A DNA stretch of 64,000 bases from Styela clava (lineage: Eukaryota; Chordata; Ascidiacea; Stolidobranchia; Styelidae). Positions 51,105-62,725 of this stretch are shown here, piece by piece. The translations under genes and the position numbers were made by a program. Below the pieces are notes generated by a model. It was not told where the DNA came from and did not search any database. It saw nothing but the letters and a program-made list of their open reading frames with translations. Location of the stretch: assembly GCF_964204865.1 (NCBI RefSeq), contig NC_135256.1, positions 23,650,703 to 23,714,702 on the forward strand, read 5' to 3'. Every line of letters begins with the position of its first letter. Position 1 is the stretch's first letter.

Positions 51105-51110
51105 AATAAA
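51105..51110 (+). promoter_or_regulatory. TRAPPC4 poly(A) signal AATAAA
   Basis: It lies about 350 bases past the stop codon, ahead of the MITE at 51346, and is the first canonical hexamer I found downstream. Confidence 0.5.
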
Positions 51111-51345
51111 AATGTATAAAAAGGCTGAGGAACATAATCATGCTACCCACAAAAGTTCATTGAAAATATTCTCATCTGGATTAACTAATTTAATTTATAT
51201 TTTTAATGTCCTATTTTTGTGCCCCTCTCTGAAGGCTTTGAAACAAAAGTTATTAAACGAAGTTATCTCTGAATCGTTGACTATGAACATAGTAGATGTA
51301 GTTAGTATATGTACCCATAATAAGAAGTCGCCTATCAAAATTCTC

Positions 51346-51578
51346 GGTACTCCCGTAGTATGTGCAACAAGATGGCGGACATAGGAACGTAATATGTGTA
51401 TCAGGTTAGGGTTAGGCCATAATTTCAAGTACAAATACTACGGGAGTCACTTGGCTAGTCCCCGAACTCGTAATAGAATTAAAATGAGGAAAATTGGAAT
51501 AAAATTATGGCCTAACCCTATCCTACATAGACTATGTTCAGGTGTCCGCCATCTTGTTGCACATACTACGGGAGCGCC
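51346..51578. mobile_element. hAT-like MITE with long inverted repeats, between TRAPPC4 and GPALPP1
   Basis: The ends are GGTACTCCCGTAGTATGTGC and, on the other strand, GGCGCTCCCGTAGTATGTGC. The inverted repeat continues through AACAAGATGGCGGACA. It is flanked by the perfect 8-bp duplication AAATTCTC (51338-51345 and 51579-51586). The 233-bp element has no coding capacity; frames that cross it are by-products of the inverted repeat. Confidence 0.88.
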
Positions 51579-51586
51579 AAATTCTC

Positions 51587-52118
51587 AACTGTCATTACTC
51601 TATCATAATGAGATAATCTATTTGCAAAACTGGGTGTTGGCTTTCGAGTAATTATAGTTTTTAAAACGAAACAACTGAGAAACTTTTATGTAATTCATGA
51701 ATGATTGATCATTTATTCATGAGGGAATCATTCTTTGTTGACTGTATATTTTTGAAAATGTCTGGAAAGTATTTGGATTATTGGATTGGATTATTTTTGG
51801 TTCAATCGGATTTACATTACGAATCTATATGTTTTAATTTAGGCTAATTATAGTTGAAATGTTATGCCACTATGATCTAATATATCTTATTATTTATAAA
51901 TATTTTGGAACTGACTGTTTTCACTCAGGCCACAACCACGTCGAAAATTTGGTTATATTCACTTCTTTCGAGTCCAGGAATTCGATCCCATCCGCATTGA
52001 TGAATAAATTTGTTTTGTTATTATTTTGGCTCACCTTGTGTGCAATAATGTTATTTTATATTTTAGTAAATTAGATTCTGGGCCATCTTTTAGGAATTAG
52101 GCACCTAAAACCATATGA
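51587..52118. other. Intergenic, probable GPALPP1 promoter and 5' UTR
   Basis: This stretch holds no coding block I recognise. It must contain the GPALPP1 promoter and leader, but no specific element is evident. Confidence 0.4.
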
Positions 52119-55100
52119 ATGAGTAACAACATTGGTCCAACTCTTCCACCACATTTACAACAGAAGAGAGAGTCTAAGGAAAGTAATACTGAGGAAAGAG
52201 ATAAAAGTTCTTTTCATAATATTGGTCCTGCTTTACCACCATGGTTGCAAAAGAACACTGGAACACAAAGGCCCCCAATTCATAGCAAAGAGGAAAAAGA
52301 AACAGTTGCAGTTGGCCCTGCTCTACCTCCATGGTTGAAAAATAAAAATTCTGATGAGCCAGAAAAAAAGTCAAATGATGGTAAAGAAGACACAGTGAGC
52401 AATATTGGACCTGCCTTGCCACCATGGATGGAAGATAGACAAACACCAGAAGTGAGAAATGATGATGAGAATTCATTTGGTCCTCCTTTACCACCAGGAT
52501 TTCAACAATCAAACTTGGAGCCACAACAATCAACTTATCCAAATAAGTAAAGTACTTTATCACCATTTTATATATAAAAACCATTTTTAAAAAATGACAC
52601 TGAAAATTTTAATAAATAACGGACTGTATGGTTCTGAATTCTGATATTGCTATTATAAGAATTGTATTCTTATAAAGTGCATTGCACTTTTGTTGTTCCA
52701 AACAAACCTCTGTATCACACATAGTGACTTTGTATGATGAAATAAGCTTGGACTGAACTGATCGGGCAGTGCAGTGTTACTTTCATTATGGGGTGGTTTA
52801 CTGTTATTGCTAATGCATAACTATTTTTTTTATCCTAGTGCTGATTACCTAGGAGATGCTGATTCTATTATTGGTCCCTTACCACCTTCTGGAAACGAAG
52901 ACAGTTTATTATCTGTTGCGGAACAATTTGAAAAAAGGTTTGTTTGGTTTAATCTTAATAACACACATTCACTAATCTCGGATCAGTATGTTCACAGGCG
53001 AGAAATAAATTAACAGAAAGTAAATATTGCAAATGATATATATTGTCCACATCTTGATCTGTGCAAAGGGCTTATCTAGTAATTGCAAATCACCACAGAT
53101 CTAAGAAAATGAAAGATAAGTTGGAAGGAAGAGAAGCACCAAAGAAATTAGAAAGAGAGGAATGGATGACTGAGTTACCACCATTATTACAGGTAATTTT
53201 TGGACGACATTCATTGTCCAGAATGATAAGAAAGAATATCGACTAATGTAAATATGATTGAACATTGAATTTAATGGAAGAAAATTGTTAGATGGAGTAT
53301 GAAATATCTGGCTATCAAATAATGAGATGAATATTTGAGCACACGTTACTTACGATGTTTATTGTAATAATCAGAACAAAACTGAAATAAATTGTGCTAT
53401 TTTCTGTTATTCGGCACTTGTACTTGCATTATCCTATTATCTTGCCGTAGAAGATGATCATTCGGGCTTGGCAAAATTGAATATCTAGCAGTTCCAAATC
53501 AGAATTGATTGTCTGAATCATGCAATTTTGCTCTTGACAAAAACTGAACAGCAGTTGAAGCATTTCGGTGTATTGTAGACTGAAAAAAAAAAAAAAACAA
53601 TAGTGCCTTGCTGGCATTTTTAGCATGACTATGAAAAACAGGGGTCAAGTGTACTTTTGCATAGTATGAATTAGTTCAACCACTAAACTGGCCAAGCAGT
53701 ATCTAACATAAGAACTGTTGGACCATCTGCTGCACTCGTACATAAAAGAGATGGGATTATTCTGATTAGTCATATTTTTCCATAATGGCAAAATTGCAGT
53801 CATATTGAAATTGACCAAATCCATTATCTGGATGCATAATTTATGTCTTAAATCTTAATCTGTCAAGTTTGCCATGAATGCGATATAACAAAGATATCAC
53901 AATCAAATTATCTTGCTTGTGGATGTATGAATACAATTTAATTTACCACCTCAAAGCACAGCAGATTGGGGCTTGACCTGTGACAAATTCAGGGAATATA
54001 AATTATTCAGCGCGTTGCGAACTTTTGAAGATGTGAGCTAGAATTATGTGCGAACATCGCTACCAATTTTATTTATTTGTTCTGATATAAAATAACCCCA
54101 AAATGGTTTAAAATAAAATATTTTTGATTTGATTGAAATTCGATAGCTCAATTTACTTGCCCAGTCAAAGCAAGAATTTACTGGGCTGAATCTACCAAGT
54201 AAAAATTTGCTTATATTCATTAGTAATATTCAGTTGATTCGATTAAACTTGATCTGCTGTGGTATGATTTTTTAAATGTGTTTCTGTATGTTTAGGGCTT
54301 TGGAACTGGTCCTCGTAAGTTTCGGGCTAAAGAAAAAAATGAAATTGGTGATCGTTCTGTATGGACAGAGACTCCTGCAGACAAAGCAAAGAAGGCAGCT
54401 CAAGTATGTATTTTTTCAAATATGCCTCATTGAAATTGAAAATCGATTTGTTGGATAATACTTTTTGTTTAATATAGGGAAAGACATCTAACAGTGTGCC
54501 GGATGAGGAACGGATTAAACAAGAAGCATCGGCCAAGCGTGATGCAGAAATTGCCATGAAACTTTCTGATAAAACTGTAAGTTGTTGGACAAATGATTTA
54601 TGAAGCCACCAAAGTGTTAAGTTGCTTTGAAAAATCAAAAGAAAAATTTCTGGCATAGTCTATTTTTTCTTACTCACTAAAAGAAGTTTTTCTTATGAAT
54701 CAGAGTTCTGAAAGAGGTGAATCACTAATGAATATCCACGAGAAAGCAAGGAAAAGAAAATTAGAAGAAGATCAGGAATCTGGCGAAGCAAATATCCGAA
54801 GACCATTTGATAGAGAGCTCGATTTACAAGTATGAAATTCAAATGTAGCCTACTTTGTATGAATATTTTTAAATGGACATGATATGACATATTATTCAAA
54901 GCAAAGCCGTACATATGAAGATTACGTGACCTGTGTCAAATATGTATAAAATGAAAGCAATGAAATTTGCAAAATGCCTTCTTAAAGAATTTCCCTTTTC
55001 TGGGTTTTGTTACAATTACCTGCTTACTTGCTGCAACCAAGTGTAGAAAATTTGTTAATTTTTGCTACATTTTTTAGACTAACAAGTTTGATGAAGCTGC

Positions 55101-55179
55101 TAAGAAGAGATTCATCAAGAAAACACAGGGGCTTTCTTCTCGTTTTTCTTCTGGATCAACAACCTCCAAATTTTTATGA
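52119..55179 (+). CDS. GPALPP1: GPALPP1 (DUF3752) nuclear protein with GPALPP repeats (seven exons)
   Basis: Exons 52119-52546, 52839-52937, 53099-53192, 54296-54403, 54478-54576, 54704-54829 and 55078-55179 give 351 residues, against about 340 in human. The N-terminal half carries six GPxLPP-type motifs: GPTLPP, GPALPP three times, GPPLPP and GPLPP. Most of them are followed by a W/H/G residue and a basic linker. The C-terminal DUF3752 part includes KMKDKLEGRE, REEWMTELPP, FGTGPRKFRAKEKNEIGDRS, RPFDRELDLQ and a final RFSSGSTTSKFL. The human protein is nuclear and was linked to lipopolysaccharide response. Its molecular role is not established, so no function is claimed. The exon 2 to 3 junction uses CACAG at 53098; an upstream CTAG (53079) would break the frame. 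The gene lies head-to-tail with TRAPPC4 and 0.5 kb before YEATS2. Confidence 0.93.
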
Positions 55180-55710
55180 AATTTTTTATGTGGCTTATCT
55201 ATAGCCATGCTTGAAAAATTGTTTCGGAAATTATGAGATGTTCAGCATGAACTGAAGAGAATGCCAAGATCGTATTGCTGATAACTGCTGCATTGACAAT
55301 TGACATTATTCTGAATCATGTCTGTTCATGTGATATGCAATGTGAAAATATAGATGTTTTTCGTCACTATTTTCAGAATAGCAAAAAGTAAAATATTGGA
55401 AATATGAAATGCTACAAAGATTGTTGGTTTCTGGTATCGAATATCAATGTTAGGGGAATGAATTATCAGGACTATTTGATATTGTTTTTATTCTGGTGTT
55501 TTGACAGTCATATCTGATGCCAGGGCTTGATAAATATCAGCATATCTAGTAGCTTTTGTATTTCAACTAACCTTGCACTGCCTTTATTTCTAGATATAAA
55601 TCTTAAAAGTAAATAGTATGTAATTAAATTTGGTATGATATTCTGTATTCTTTGTTCCTGCCCAAGATCTATTGTAACTGAAGACAACTGTTGATTACTG
55701 GAGGAGAAAA
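55180..55710. other. GPALPP1 3' UTR and YEATS2 upstream region
   Basis: These 531 bases hold the end of one transcript and the start of the next. I see no clean AATAAA, so the GPALPP1 end is undefined. Confidence 0.4.
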
Positions 55711-58252
55711 ATGGAGGTCGATCCCGACTATACTGGTTTTATAGTTAGTGCTACGGAAGATGACCCACAAGTGGAAAGGTCAAGGATTATCCAAGAAAAT
55801 GGTATGTCTGTATAATGTCACTAATTCAATTTTTGCTTAATGACAGATCAAATAGGTTCAGGTCAAACTTATTACAATTTCGAGTTATTTATGATATCTT
55901 GGAATTATTTTAATAATGGTTGTTTTATCAAGCAAACGTCTCGTATTACAATAATTTTCATAAACCTAAATATGCTTTGTTGTCTTATTTCATTCAAGTT
56001 TAGGAGAATCAATTTTAAATTTCAGCTCGTGATGCTGCAGTTGACAAAATCAGAACAATCATTGATGACCAGTTTAACAAAGAGATTGAATTGAAGGTGC
56101 CAGAAGTTTATGATAAATATTAATAATAACGTTTTCTCCAAGTTTTCAACATTGTGTATGTTACTAACAAAGCAAAGCAGGTATTCAATAAACAGATTAT
56201 TCAGTTAATAGAATAGAGAAGGCTATATCATGCTCTCCTCTACCTCATCGCTAATCTGCAGTCACAGTCTTCACAGACATGAATGGGTTGTTCACTTTAC
56301 ATTATTTATTGGTCTAGTAATACAGGGGTTCTCAAACTTTTGGCGTTGCGGAGCCCTTGAAAAGGTTGACTATTATTCACGGAGCCCCAAAATAAATGTT
56401 AAAATTGTTACTTTCTGATTAATATTCCTGAGTAAGTTAAACGTACTTTACTCAATTTAAATACTAAACACTTTTAATAGGGTTAATACAAGTCATAAAT
56501 AAATCTAAATTTCAAAGATAAATTGTATAATATACTAAAGCTATAAATTTGACACATGACAAACATATTAATAAATTAGGGGTCGAATCTTTTCCCCTCT
56601 TGACATTTTTGGAAGACTTAAAAGGCTGCTAATAACGTGCGCGATTGCATTTTGTTACAATCGCCGATTGTTTTCGTCAGCATGGCGTGTTTTTGAACCT
56701 CAAACATCTTTACGCCGGTGTTTATTCTCCCTAAATCAAAAATTTCCTTCGGCATATACATGTATTGTTCCACAATGACGACGATAATTGCTTTTTCGTT
56801 CTCGTGGGGAATTATGAGTTCAATGTGAAAAACATGTTACCATATTATAATCATCGGCGACGAAATGCTAAAAATAATAGTTAATAAAGAGGTAAATCTG
56901 CAATTCAAATTTCTTGATTAAAAAGCGGCATTCTAAAATATTAGAACTAAAACTTAAAATGGAAGATAACACTATAAGTTTTGTTTCAGCAGACTCACGT
57001 CAGAATAAAAACGCTGTTATAGACATCGAAAATCATAAAATTTGGTGTTATGTTAGGTTTTCGGTTATTCATCGTAGTAACTGCAAAATTGAAACACAGT
57101 CATTTAATTATGCGCGCGATGTACCATTTTTCCTTTCTGAAACTACCGACAGAGCCGCATGCACTAAAATAAATTTCTATCGTTCGTATTTTGCCAACCC
57201 CTTGGTGATTTTTCAAACGGCGACATCTTGCTTAAAAATAATCTCGAGTGCGAAAGAACAAATCAAGTTTAACAAATCCCAAGATCGCCAAAATACGACT
57301 CCAATTTATTTATAGTTAGCAGTTTATCACGCAGTTTATGTTATTTTAGACTAGTATTTTATCATTTTAGTAATCCTAATAGTAATTTCGAATCGAATGT
57401 GAGTAACGATGAGCACAATTAAATTATTACGACAAGACCCTTTAGATGCTCGCATCGGTCATGAATTGAATATTTTACGCAACAGAGATCTCGTTATCCG
57501 CTTTTTTTGAATCGCCAAGAATGTTGCGCGTAAATTTCCGATTTCAATTTTGAACCTCCTCCCTCTTAAGAATCCTGGCTGTGCTTCTGCTTATAAATAA
57601 TGTCATTTTTTAATTCCGCCCCTTTGCCATATTTCGAGGCTATATTTGTCAAATTTCATCAAAGCTAGTATTGCTTCTAGGAACAGTTTTAAATTAACCA
57701 AGTCAGTATTTTGAAAAGTAATCGAATAGCTCGCGGAGCCCTGGGGCTCCGTACGGAGCACTTTGAGAACCTATGTAGTAATATATTAATGTGTATATTA
57801 GAGTGTTAATGCAGAGTTTTTAAACCGGAGATAGAATTTCACATTTTTGCATGTAGTCTTATTACTGGTGTTGACTTTCTTTTGACTTTATTATGTAATA
57901 ACATGACTGTCTTATATTGCTCTTTTTGTCACTTTAAATGAATCAAATATGTCACTTTGAAAGAATGATAATACTGTCATTTTATCACATCGCTAATTCA
58001 GAAAAGTACTTCTAATTTAGATGGGAAACAGTTTTATTTTATATTACTGCATCAAAAATAATTTTCCAATATTTTAATGATTTTCAGGAAGATGAACTGA
58101 TGGCTATAAATCAGAAACTTGCTGATGCCAGATGTGTAATGGATAGATTGCGAGCTTGTGTTGTGGCAAGCTTTTATGCAGCAAGTTTTACTAAACCAGT
58201 AGATGGTGCTAGAGGACCAGATGCTGGGGCTGCGTATCATCCTGCTATTCAG
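55711..58252 (+). CDS. YEATS2: YEATS2, N-terminal part only (three exons)
   Basis: Exons 55711-55801, 56026-56096 and 58088-58252 join in frame to 109 residues and stop at a GTTTGT donor. YEATS2 is a subunit of the ATAC histone acetyltransferase complex. Its YEATS domain reads acylated histone H3. The sequence here matches the segment before that domain. It opens with EVDPDYTG, followed by ENARDAAVDKIRTIIDDQFN, the INQKLADAR helix, then MDRLRACVVASFYAASFTKP and finally AYHPAIQ. The YEATS domain and the long C-terminal tail were not found in the remaining 5.7 kb of the window. Either they lie past the right edge, with TMEM45 nested on the other strand in an intron, or the locus is truncated. 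A hAT element occupies intron 2. Identification rests on recall of the human N-terminus. Confidence 0.85.
56323..57775. mobile_element. hAT element in YEATS2 intron 2
   Basis: The ends are CAGGGGTTCTCAAACTT and CTTTGAGAACCTATG, with CGGAGCCC units just inside both. It is flanked by the perfect 8-bp duplication TAGTAATA (56315-56322 and 57776-57783). The 1.45 kb element contains a 133-codon plus-strand frame (56914-57315) that I cannot match to a transposase. Confidence 0.9.
56914..57315 (+). CDS. Unrecognised 133-codon frame inside a hAT element
   Basis: The frame lies wholly within the element at 56323-57775. Composition is mixed, with basic and Ser/Asn-rich stretches and segments such as NHKIWCYVRFSVIHRSN. 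I see no hATC motif, BED finger or catalytic signature. It may be a fragment of the element's lost transposase or of cargo, or be open by chance. Confidence 0.25.
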   Translation: MIKKRHSKILELKLKMEDNTISFVSADSRQNKNAVIDIENHKIWCYVRFSVIHRSNCKIETQSFNYARDVPFFLSETTDRAACTKINFYRSYFANPLVIFQTATSCLKIISSAKEQIKFNKSQDRQNTTPIYL

Positions 58253-59156
58253 GTTTGTCATGTTTTTTCTGGACAGAAAAGTTCAGCTTTCGCTAAAAAC
58301 ATTTATGGCTTCAATATATCACATGTAATGTGTACATAAATATAATGTTACAGCATAGCCTACTTCAAAAATTACTCAATCCCAATTAGTATACATTGAA
58401 AAACTTTCTTACATAACTGTGAAGTTTTCTTGGTTATAATGAATATTGAGTTATGCACAAGGTTATAACTTATAAGGTATTGTGTGGTTTTATTGGTTTA
58501 TATTAATTTGATTACTTGAAGTCTGCCTAAGGGCCATTTCTAATACCCTTTGTAACTGTTATTTCCCTGGGTACTCCCGTAGTATGTGAACCAAGATGGC
58601 GGACACTGGAACGTAGTATGTGTACCGGGTTAGGGTTCGACCATAATTTTATTCCAATTGTCCTTATTTTAGTTCTATTACTAGTTCGGGGACTAGCCAA
58701 GTGACTCCCGTAGTATTTGTACCTGAAATTATGGCCTAACCTGGTACACATAGGCTACTACGATCCGGTGTCCGTCATCTTGGTTCACATACCACAGGAG
58801 TACCTTTTCTTGATATCTCCCAAATAGCGTAGTAAACTACATTCTTTTCTCAAGACTGCAAAAGTTCAAAACAAGCAGTTCAAATATGGCTATTTAATTT
58901 TGCCACTTAGGCTAAATGAATGATTGATGAAAAAGTAGAATGATGCTTCAGATCAATGTTGCCTTCAGCTACACTTCACTTAGAAACTTAATACATTCAG
59001 TTCATTTCCAACTAGTTATTAAGTATGAGGATCGCAGCATTCGCACGTTTGAATTAACCATAAGGTTCATAACATAATATGAGAAACATGGTTTCCACTA
59101 AGTTTCAAACAGTATTCTATCATTATCTACCTATCTTTTATATTAGATTCAAGTCA
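58253..59156. other. Downstream of YEATS2 exon 3
   Basis: Apart from the MITE at 58570-58804 I see no coding exon here. In particular there is no YEATS-domain exon on the plus strand. Confidence 0.45.
58570..58804. mobile_element. hAT-like MITE, second copy of the 51346 family
   Basis: The ends are GGTACTCCCGTAGTATGTG and ATACCACAGGAGTACC. The interior matches the copy at 51346 in the opposite orientation. The flanks TTTCCCTG (58562-58569) and TTTTCTTG (58805-58812) agree at six of eight bases, a decayed target duplication. It is 235 bp with no coding capacity. Confidence 0.85.
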
Positions 59157-59263
59157 GTGTAAACCAGTGGAACCCAACCTTTTATGTGTTGTGGCCCCCT
59201 TCTGGAGGCTTTTAGCACTCATGGCCCCCTGTTCATCCTTCGCGCATTGTGCACATTCTAGGT

Positions 59264-61042
59264 CAGGGATGGCGAACCTTTTTCAATGAATGGAACAAAA
59301 ATTATATTTTTATCGCGGAACAGAAGAGAGTGGGTCACAGATATTTCATCAATGTTTGTATCTATAAGAAACTTCTGAAACAAATCTTATAAGCTTCTGT
59401 TGGCGTAGTTTTGGGCTTTACTTATGCAGCACTTCTATCAGAGACTTTTCATGGCACTCGATTTTATGAACTTAAAGTACGAAAACACGCATATGAATTA
59501 CCAAAAATGTTTAGGATAATGCGGCAAATTATTTTACGGTTCCAAAAAATTTGGAGGGAATTCCACTCTGATAGTGTTATATTTTTCGATCAGCTTTCAA
59601 CCACATTAAGGCTTTTTTACACTGCCCCATTGTTGTTTCAGATTTCTCATAACGGCATCGTATGCAAGAAACTAATAAGATACAAAGTAGCATCTAGTTC
59701 TCGCATAACCCCTAAAACAGTCTGTAGATGCACTTCCTAAAGCAGTGTTTCCCAACCTTTTTTGGTCGCGGACTATTTTCTCACCGGCGAAAACCTTTGC
59801 GGACTCAACGTGTGTTTATTGCAGCCGTACTGCAATAATGTGTGAAGAAGTAATAAAACCAAACATAACAGAATTTTAACGAATTTCAAAATCGGAAATT
59901 CACCGCAATTACGCGTTTGTTAAAAGAGTCGACTTTTTAGCGTATAAATGGCCTTTTCTGTCGCACAATATTCAATCCATGACAACAACGAGAATTTAAA
60001 ACGTCTTTCTATTTTAATTTAATTGTGTTCGTAGTCACTCGCGGTTGCGTTGACCTATGACAAAATGAAAGCATTTCTTGTTCAAAATGCCACGGCAAGG
60101 TAGCACCCGAATTTGCTATGTTCCTAAAACGCGTTTTTAATCGGCCGCAGGTCATCATAAAACAAAACCTAAGATGTTCTCCGTTCTTCTATTTTTAGTA
60201 TTTTGTATTGCGCTTTTGAATTTAGGTCGCCACCATTCACAACTACAAAGAAAAAAATTATTTCTCGTTGTTCGAGCTCGCGAGAAACACCACTTAGGTA
60301 TCTATCCACGAGTGTGCCGACTCGTGTTTTCGTCGGATATCCGCAAGTGAGTTGTGAAATCCAATCGTTGATTAAGCGACGCGCAAGTGACCTGTTGCGT
60401 CACCTGTAACCAAATTTTCGAAGAGTAAATTGCTATTCTAATAGTTGAATAATCGAATATATGCCCAGCCCTACTCAGTATCCAGTAATTATTGACTCGA
60501 TTAATGTTATGTGAATAAACTTGATTTTTATGTCTTATGTAAATTCTAACGTAACTTGACTGATGGTTAAATTTCACAAAAATGTTGCGGCCCTTAGTGA
60601 ATTTCTGACTCGTTGCGGACTCATTCAAACGCTTCGCGGACTCATTTGAGACCGCGGACTCGGGTTGGGAAACACTGTCCTAAAGAGACAAGACGTAGCG
60701 GCGAATGAACATGTCGGCTGCATTGTTATGTCATAAACGATGTCAGAGTCAATAGCTGAATAACGGTACACAGCGGTGCAGACATGCGTCCAAGATTAAG
60801 GGTTTTGAAAATTATCATACCGACCCGAATAATCACCAATTTGAATATGAGCGATCGCGGCCCTGACTGCTCAACTGACGGTACATTATAAAATTGATTG
60901 TTAGATTAACTTAAGGCCGGTTTTATCAATTTTTATCACTGATATGTTAGCATTTATTTTATTTTATTCGTGCCTTGGCGGGTCACGAATGAAACGCGGT
61001 GGGTCACTTTGTGACCCGCGGGTCAGTGGTTCGCCATCCCTG
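59264..61042 (-). mobile_element. Middle nested hAT element (B), inverted sister of 41804
   Basis: The ends are CAGGGATGGCGAACC and GTTCGCCATCCCTG, flanked by the perfect 8-bp duplication TTCTAGGT (59256-59263 and 61043-61050). Without the inner insertion its length (about 840 bp) matches element A minus A's own MITE. The 109-codon frame at 59411 shares HGTRFYEL and RKHAYELP with a minus-strand frame of element A, so it may be a worn transposase piece. I cannot name a domain in it. Confidence 0.9.
59743..60677. mobile_element. Innermost nested hAT element
   Basis: The ends are CAGTGTTTCCCAACC and GGTTGGGAAACACTG, with GCGGACT units inside both. It is flanked by the perfect 8-bp duplication TCCTAAAG (59735-59742 and 60678-60685). 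Its terminal sequence is close to the element at 40536 but the interior is different. At 935 bp it has no recognisable transposase. Confidence 0.9.
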
Positions 61043-61414
61043 TTCTAGGTCATCTCAATTTACTTTGATGAAGCCAAAGGCAACGAAATTGTCGTCCCAT
61101 TTCTGTTTCTCGGGAATATTAGTAATTGAAATATATTTATCTCTGTCTACATTACTCTACAATATGTTTACGACGTCTATTCTTGCAGTATTGTGAAATT
61201 ATCATTATAAGGAAACTAAGGTCTGACCGTCATCTGTGAGTCAGATGGCCTGTCAATCAACTATGAATCGGAACACGAAGGTATTCATAGTTCTATTTTG
61301 ACTGGTAGATTCCAAATCCCATTATGATCAAACAATACAACATATTATTATGCATACGAAATTGCAATAAAATCAATTTTGCGGTTGGCAAAAGTTGGGA
61401 ACCCTGGTGTAAAC

Positions 61415-62000
61415 CATAATGCTTATGTCAACTCACTGACTTGAATCTCTATCAAAAGATGACAATACAAATAAAATAATTATTGCGTTCATGTAGTAAT
61501 GATATCTGAATGAGCTAGTAAGGTGTTCAATCAATGAAGAAATGTGAAATAACATGTTAATAAGAAAGTATTGTGCAAAACAATCCCATCAATTTCAGTG
61601 TTGTATAAAATGAAGAAATAATGAACAAAGCAAGATTAGTCAGCCCATGAAGACATGTAAGATTGCTGGAACGACATTCAAAATTGATGCAATTTGGTGA
61701 AAGGAATGAAACCACGATTTATGTCAAATCTTATTAGTTTTTTAAAAAGAGGCTGGGAAGTTATAGCTTAAGTCATTCTTAAATCCTTAATTAAACTCAG
61801 ATTTTCTGATGGCGTAGCGTCATTTTGACAAATGCTAATTATGTACGATATTTCTTCAGCTATAATAAATACAGACAAATATTGAAACTTTTATAATTTG
61901 CAGCAGTAAGTCAATGTTAGTCATTCTATGAACTTCAAGGTGCATGTTAATTGAGATGTTTACAGTAACAGTGAAATTCCATTAAAATAATATGAAGAAA
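61415..62000. other. 3' flank of the TMEM45-like gene
   Basis: AT-rich, with no coding block. The 3' UTR of the minus-strand TMEM45-like gene should extend leftward into this region. TTTATT on the plus strand (AATAAA on the minus) was not pinned to one position with confidence. Confidence 0.4.
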
Positions 62001-62599
62001 TCATGGCAGTTCATCTCGTAGACTCAAGTAACTTCTGTTTTGTGATTGTCTTCTCGTTTTGCAACTGAGAATTCCAAAAAACATAAATATTCCAGCCACG
62101 ACTAGCATTGCAAGTAACAAGTGCCAGGCGAAGAACATTGTTAAAAATGCGATGTTTTTATGAGATCCCTGCTCCCATGGTTCTCCATTGGGTGGATATA
62201 GCACATAGGCTGTCTGAAAGAAAAGTTAAATATTTGCGTGAGTAAAATAAAAGTTCAAATTTTTTTGGATGCAATGGTTTTTTTTTTTTATTTTTTTTTT
62301 TTTTTTTTTTTTTTTTTTAGCATTCTATGTTCTAAAAATGATTATTTTAAATTTGTTTAAGTTACCGGTAAATGAATTGTTGCCTGAGAGCTATCTTTGA
62401 CATACCTGCCAGAACCATGTTCCTTGTAGAATTATAGCTATTGCCATGCAGAGTTCCATTGTGAAGATTTTCTTTTGATTTGATAGAACTTTTACTATAT
62501 CTTCTTGTTTGTAATAATTCTGATTGTCATCTGCTAAATTTGTCCACTGTCCACTAGATGGTGATTTCTCTCTCAGTTGAATATTTTCATCAGAATTGT
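62001..62599 (-). CDS. TMEM45-family (DUF716) membrane protein, two C-terminal exons
   Basis: On the minus strand exon 62406-62599 (acceptor TTACATCACAG, donor GTATGT) joins exon 62001-62213 (acceptor TTTCAG) in phase. The junction restores LQGTWFWQ followed by TAYVLYPPNGEPWEQG, the hallmark of TMEM45A/B. Next come the NIAFLTMFFAWHLLLAM and VVAGIFMFFG membrane segments, then a short cytoplasmic tail ending RDELP. TMEM45 proteins are multipass membrane proteins of the endomembrane system with no assigned reaction. Only the last two or three helices are visible. Upstream exons would lie to the right, beyond 64 kb or unrecognised. The open frame extends to 62693, but that extension is SINE-tail sequence and probably intron. 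The intron (62214-62405) has a T run of about 30 bases near 62290. A paralogue symbol cannot be chosen. Confidence 0.8.
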
Positions 62600-62620
62600 C
62601 TGTGATGTAATTTAAAGAAA

Positions 62621-62648
62621 GGATAGGATTGACATATTTATCCCTTTG
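62621..62648 (-). mobile_element. Isolated SINE tail fragment next to the TMEM45 exon
   Basis: Read on the minus strand this is GGGATAAATATGTCAATCCT followed by ATCC, the 3' end of the SINE family at 47497 and 62726. It lies about 20 bases upstream (in transcript sense) of the exon's acceptor. The head and body of this copy are missing. Confidence 0.6.
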
Positions 62649-62725
62649 GGTTAGGAATGTGGAGAAAGTGTTTACTATAGTGCTTGTCATCAATCATTTT
62701 TGTCGGATTTATGCAAGTTGAGTGG

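Larger units (their letters stand above)
59165..61406. mobile_element. Outermost of three nested hAT elements
   Basis: The ends are CAGTGGAACCCAACC and GTTGGGAACCCTG, with TGGCCCCC units inside the left end. It is flanked by the perfect 8-bp duplication GTGTAAAC (59157-59164 and 61407-61414). About 455 bp belong to it; the rest is the second element (59264-61042) and its target copy. Confidence 0.87.
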
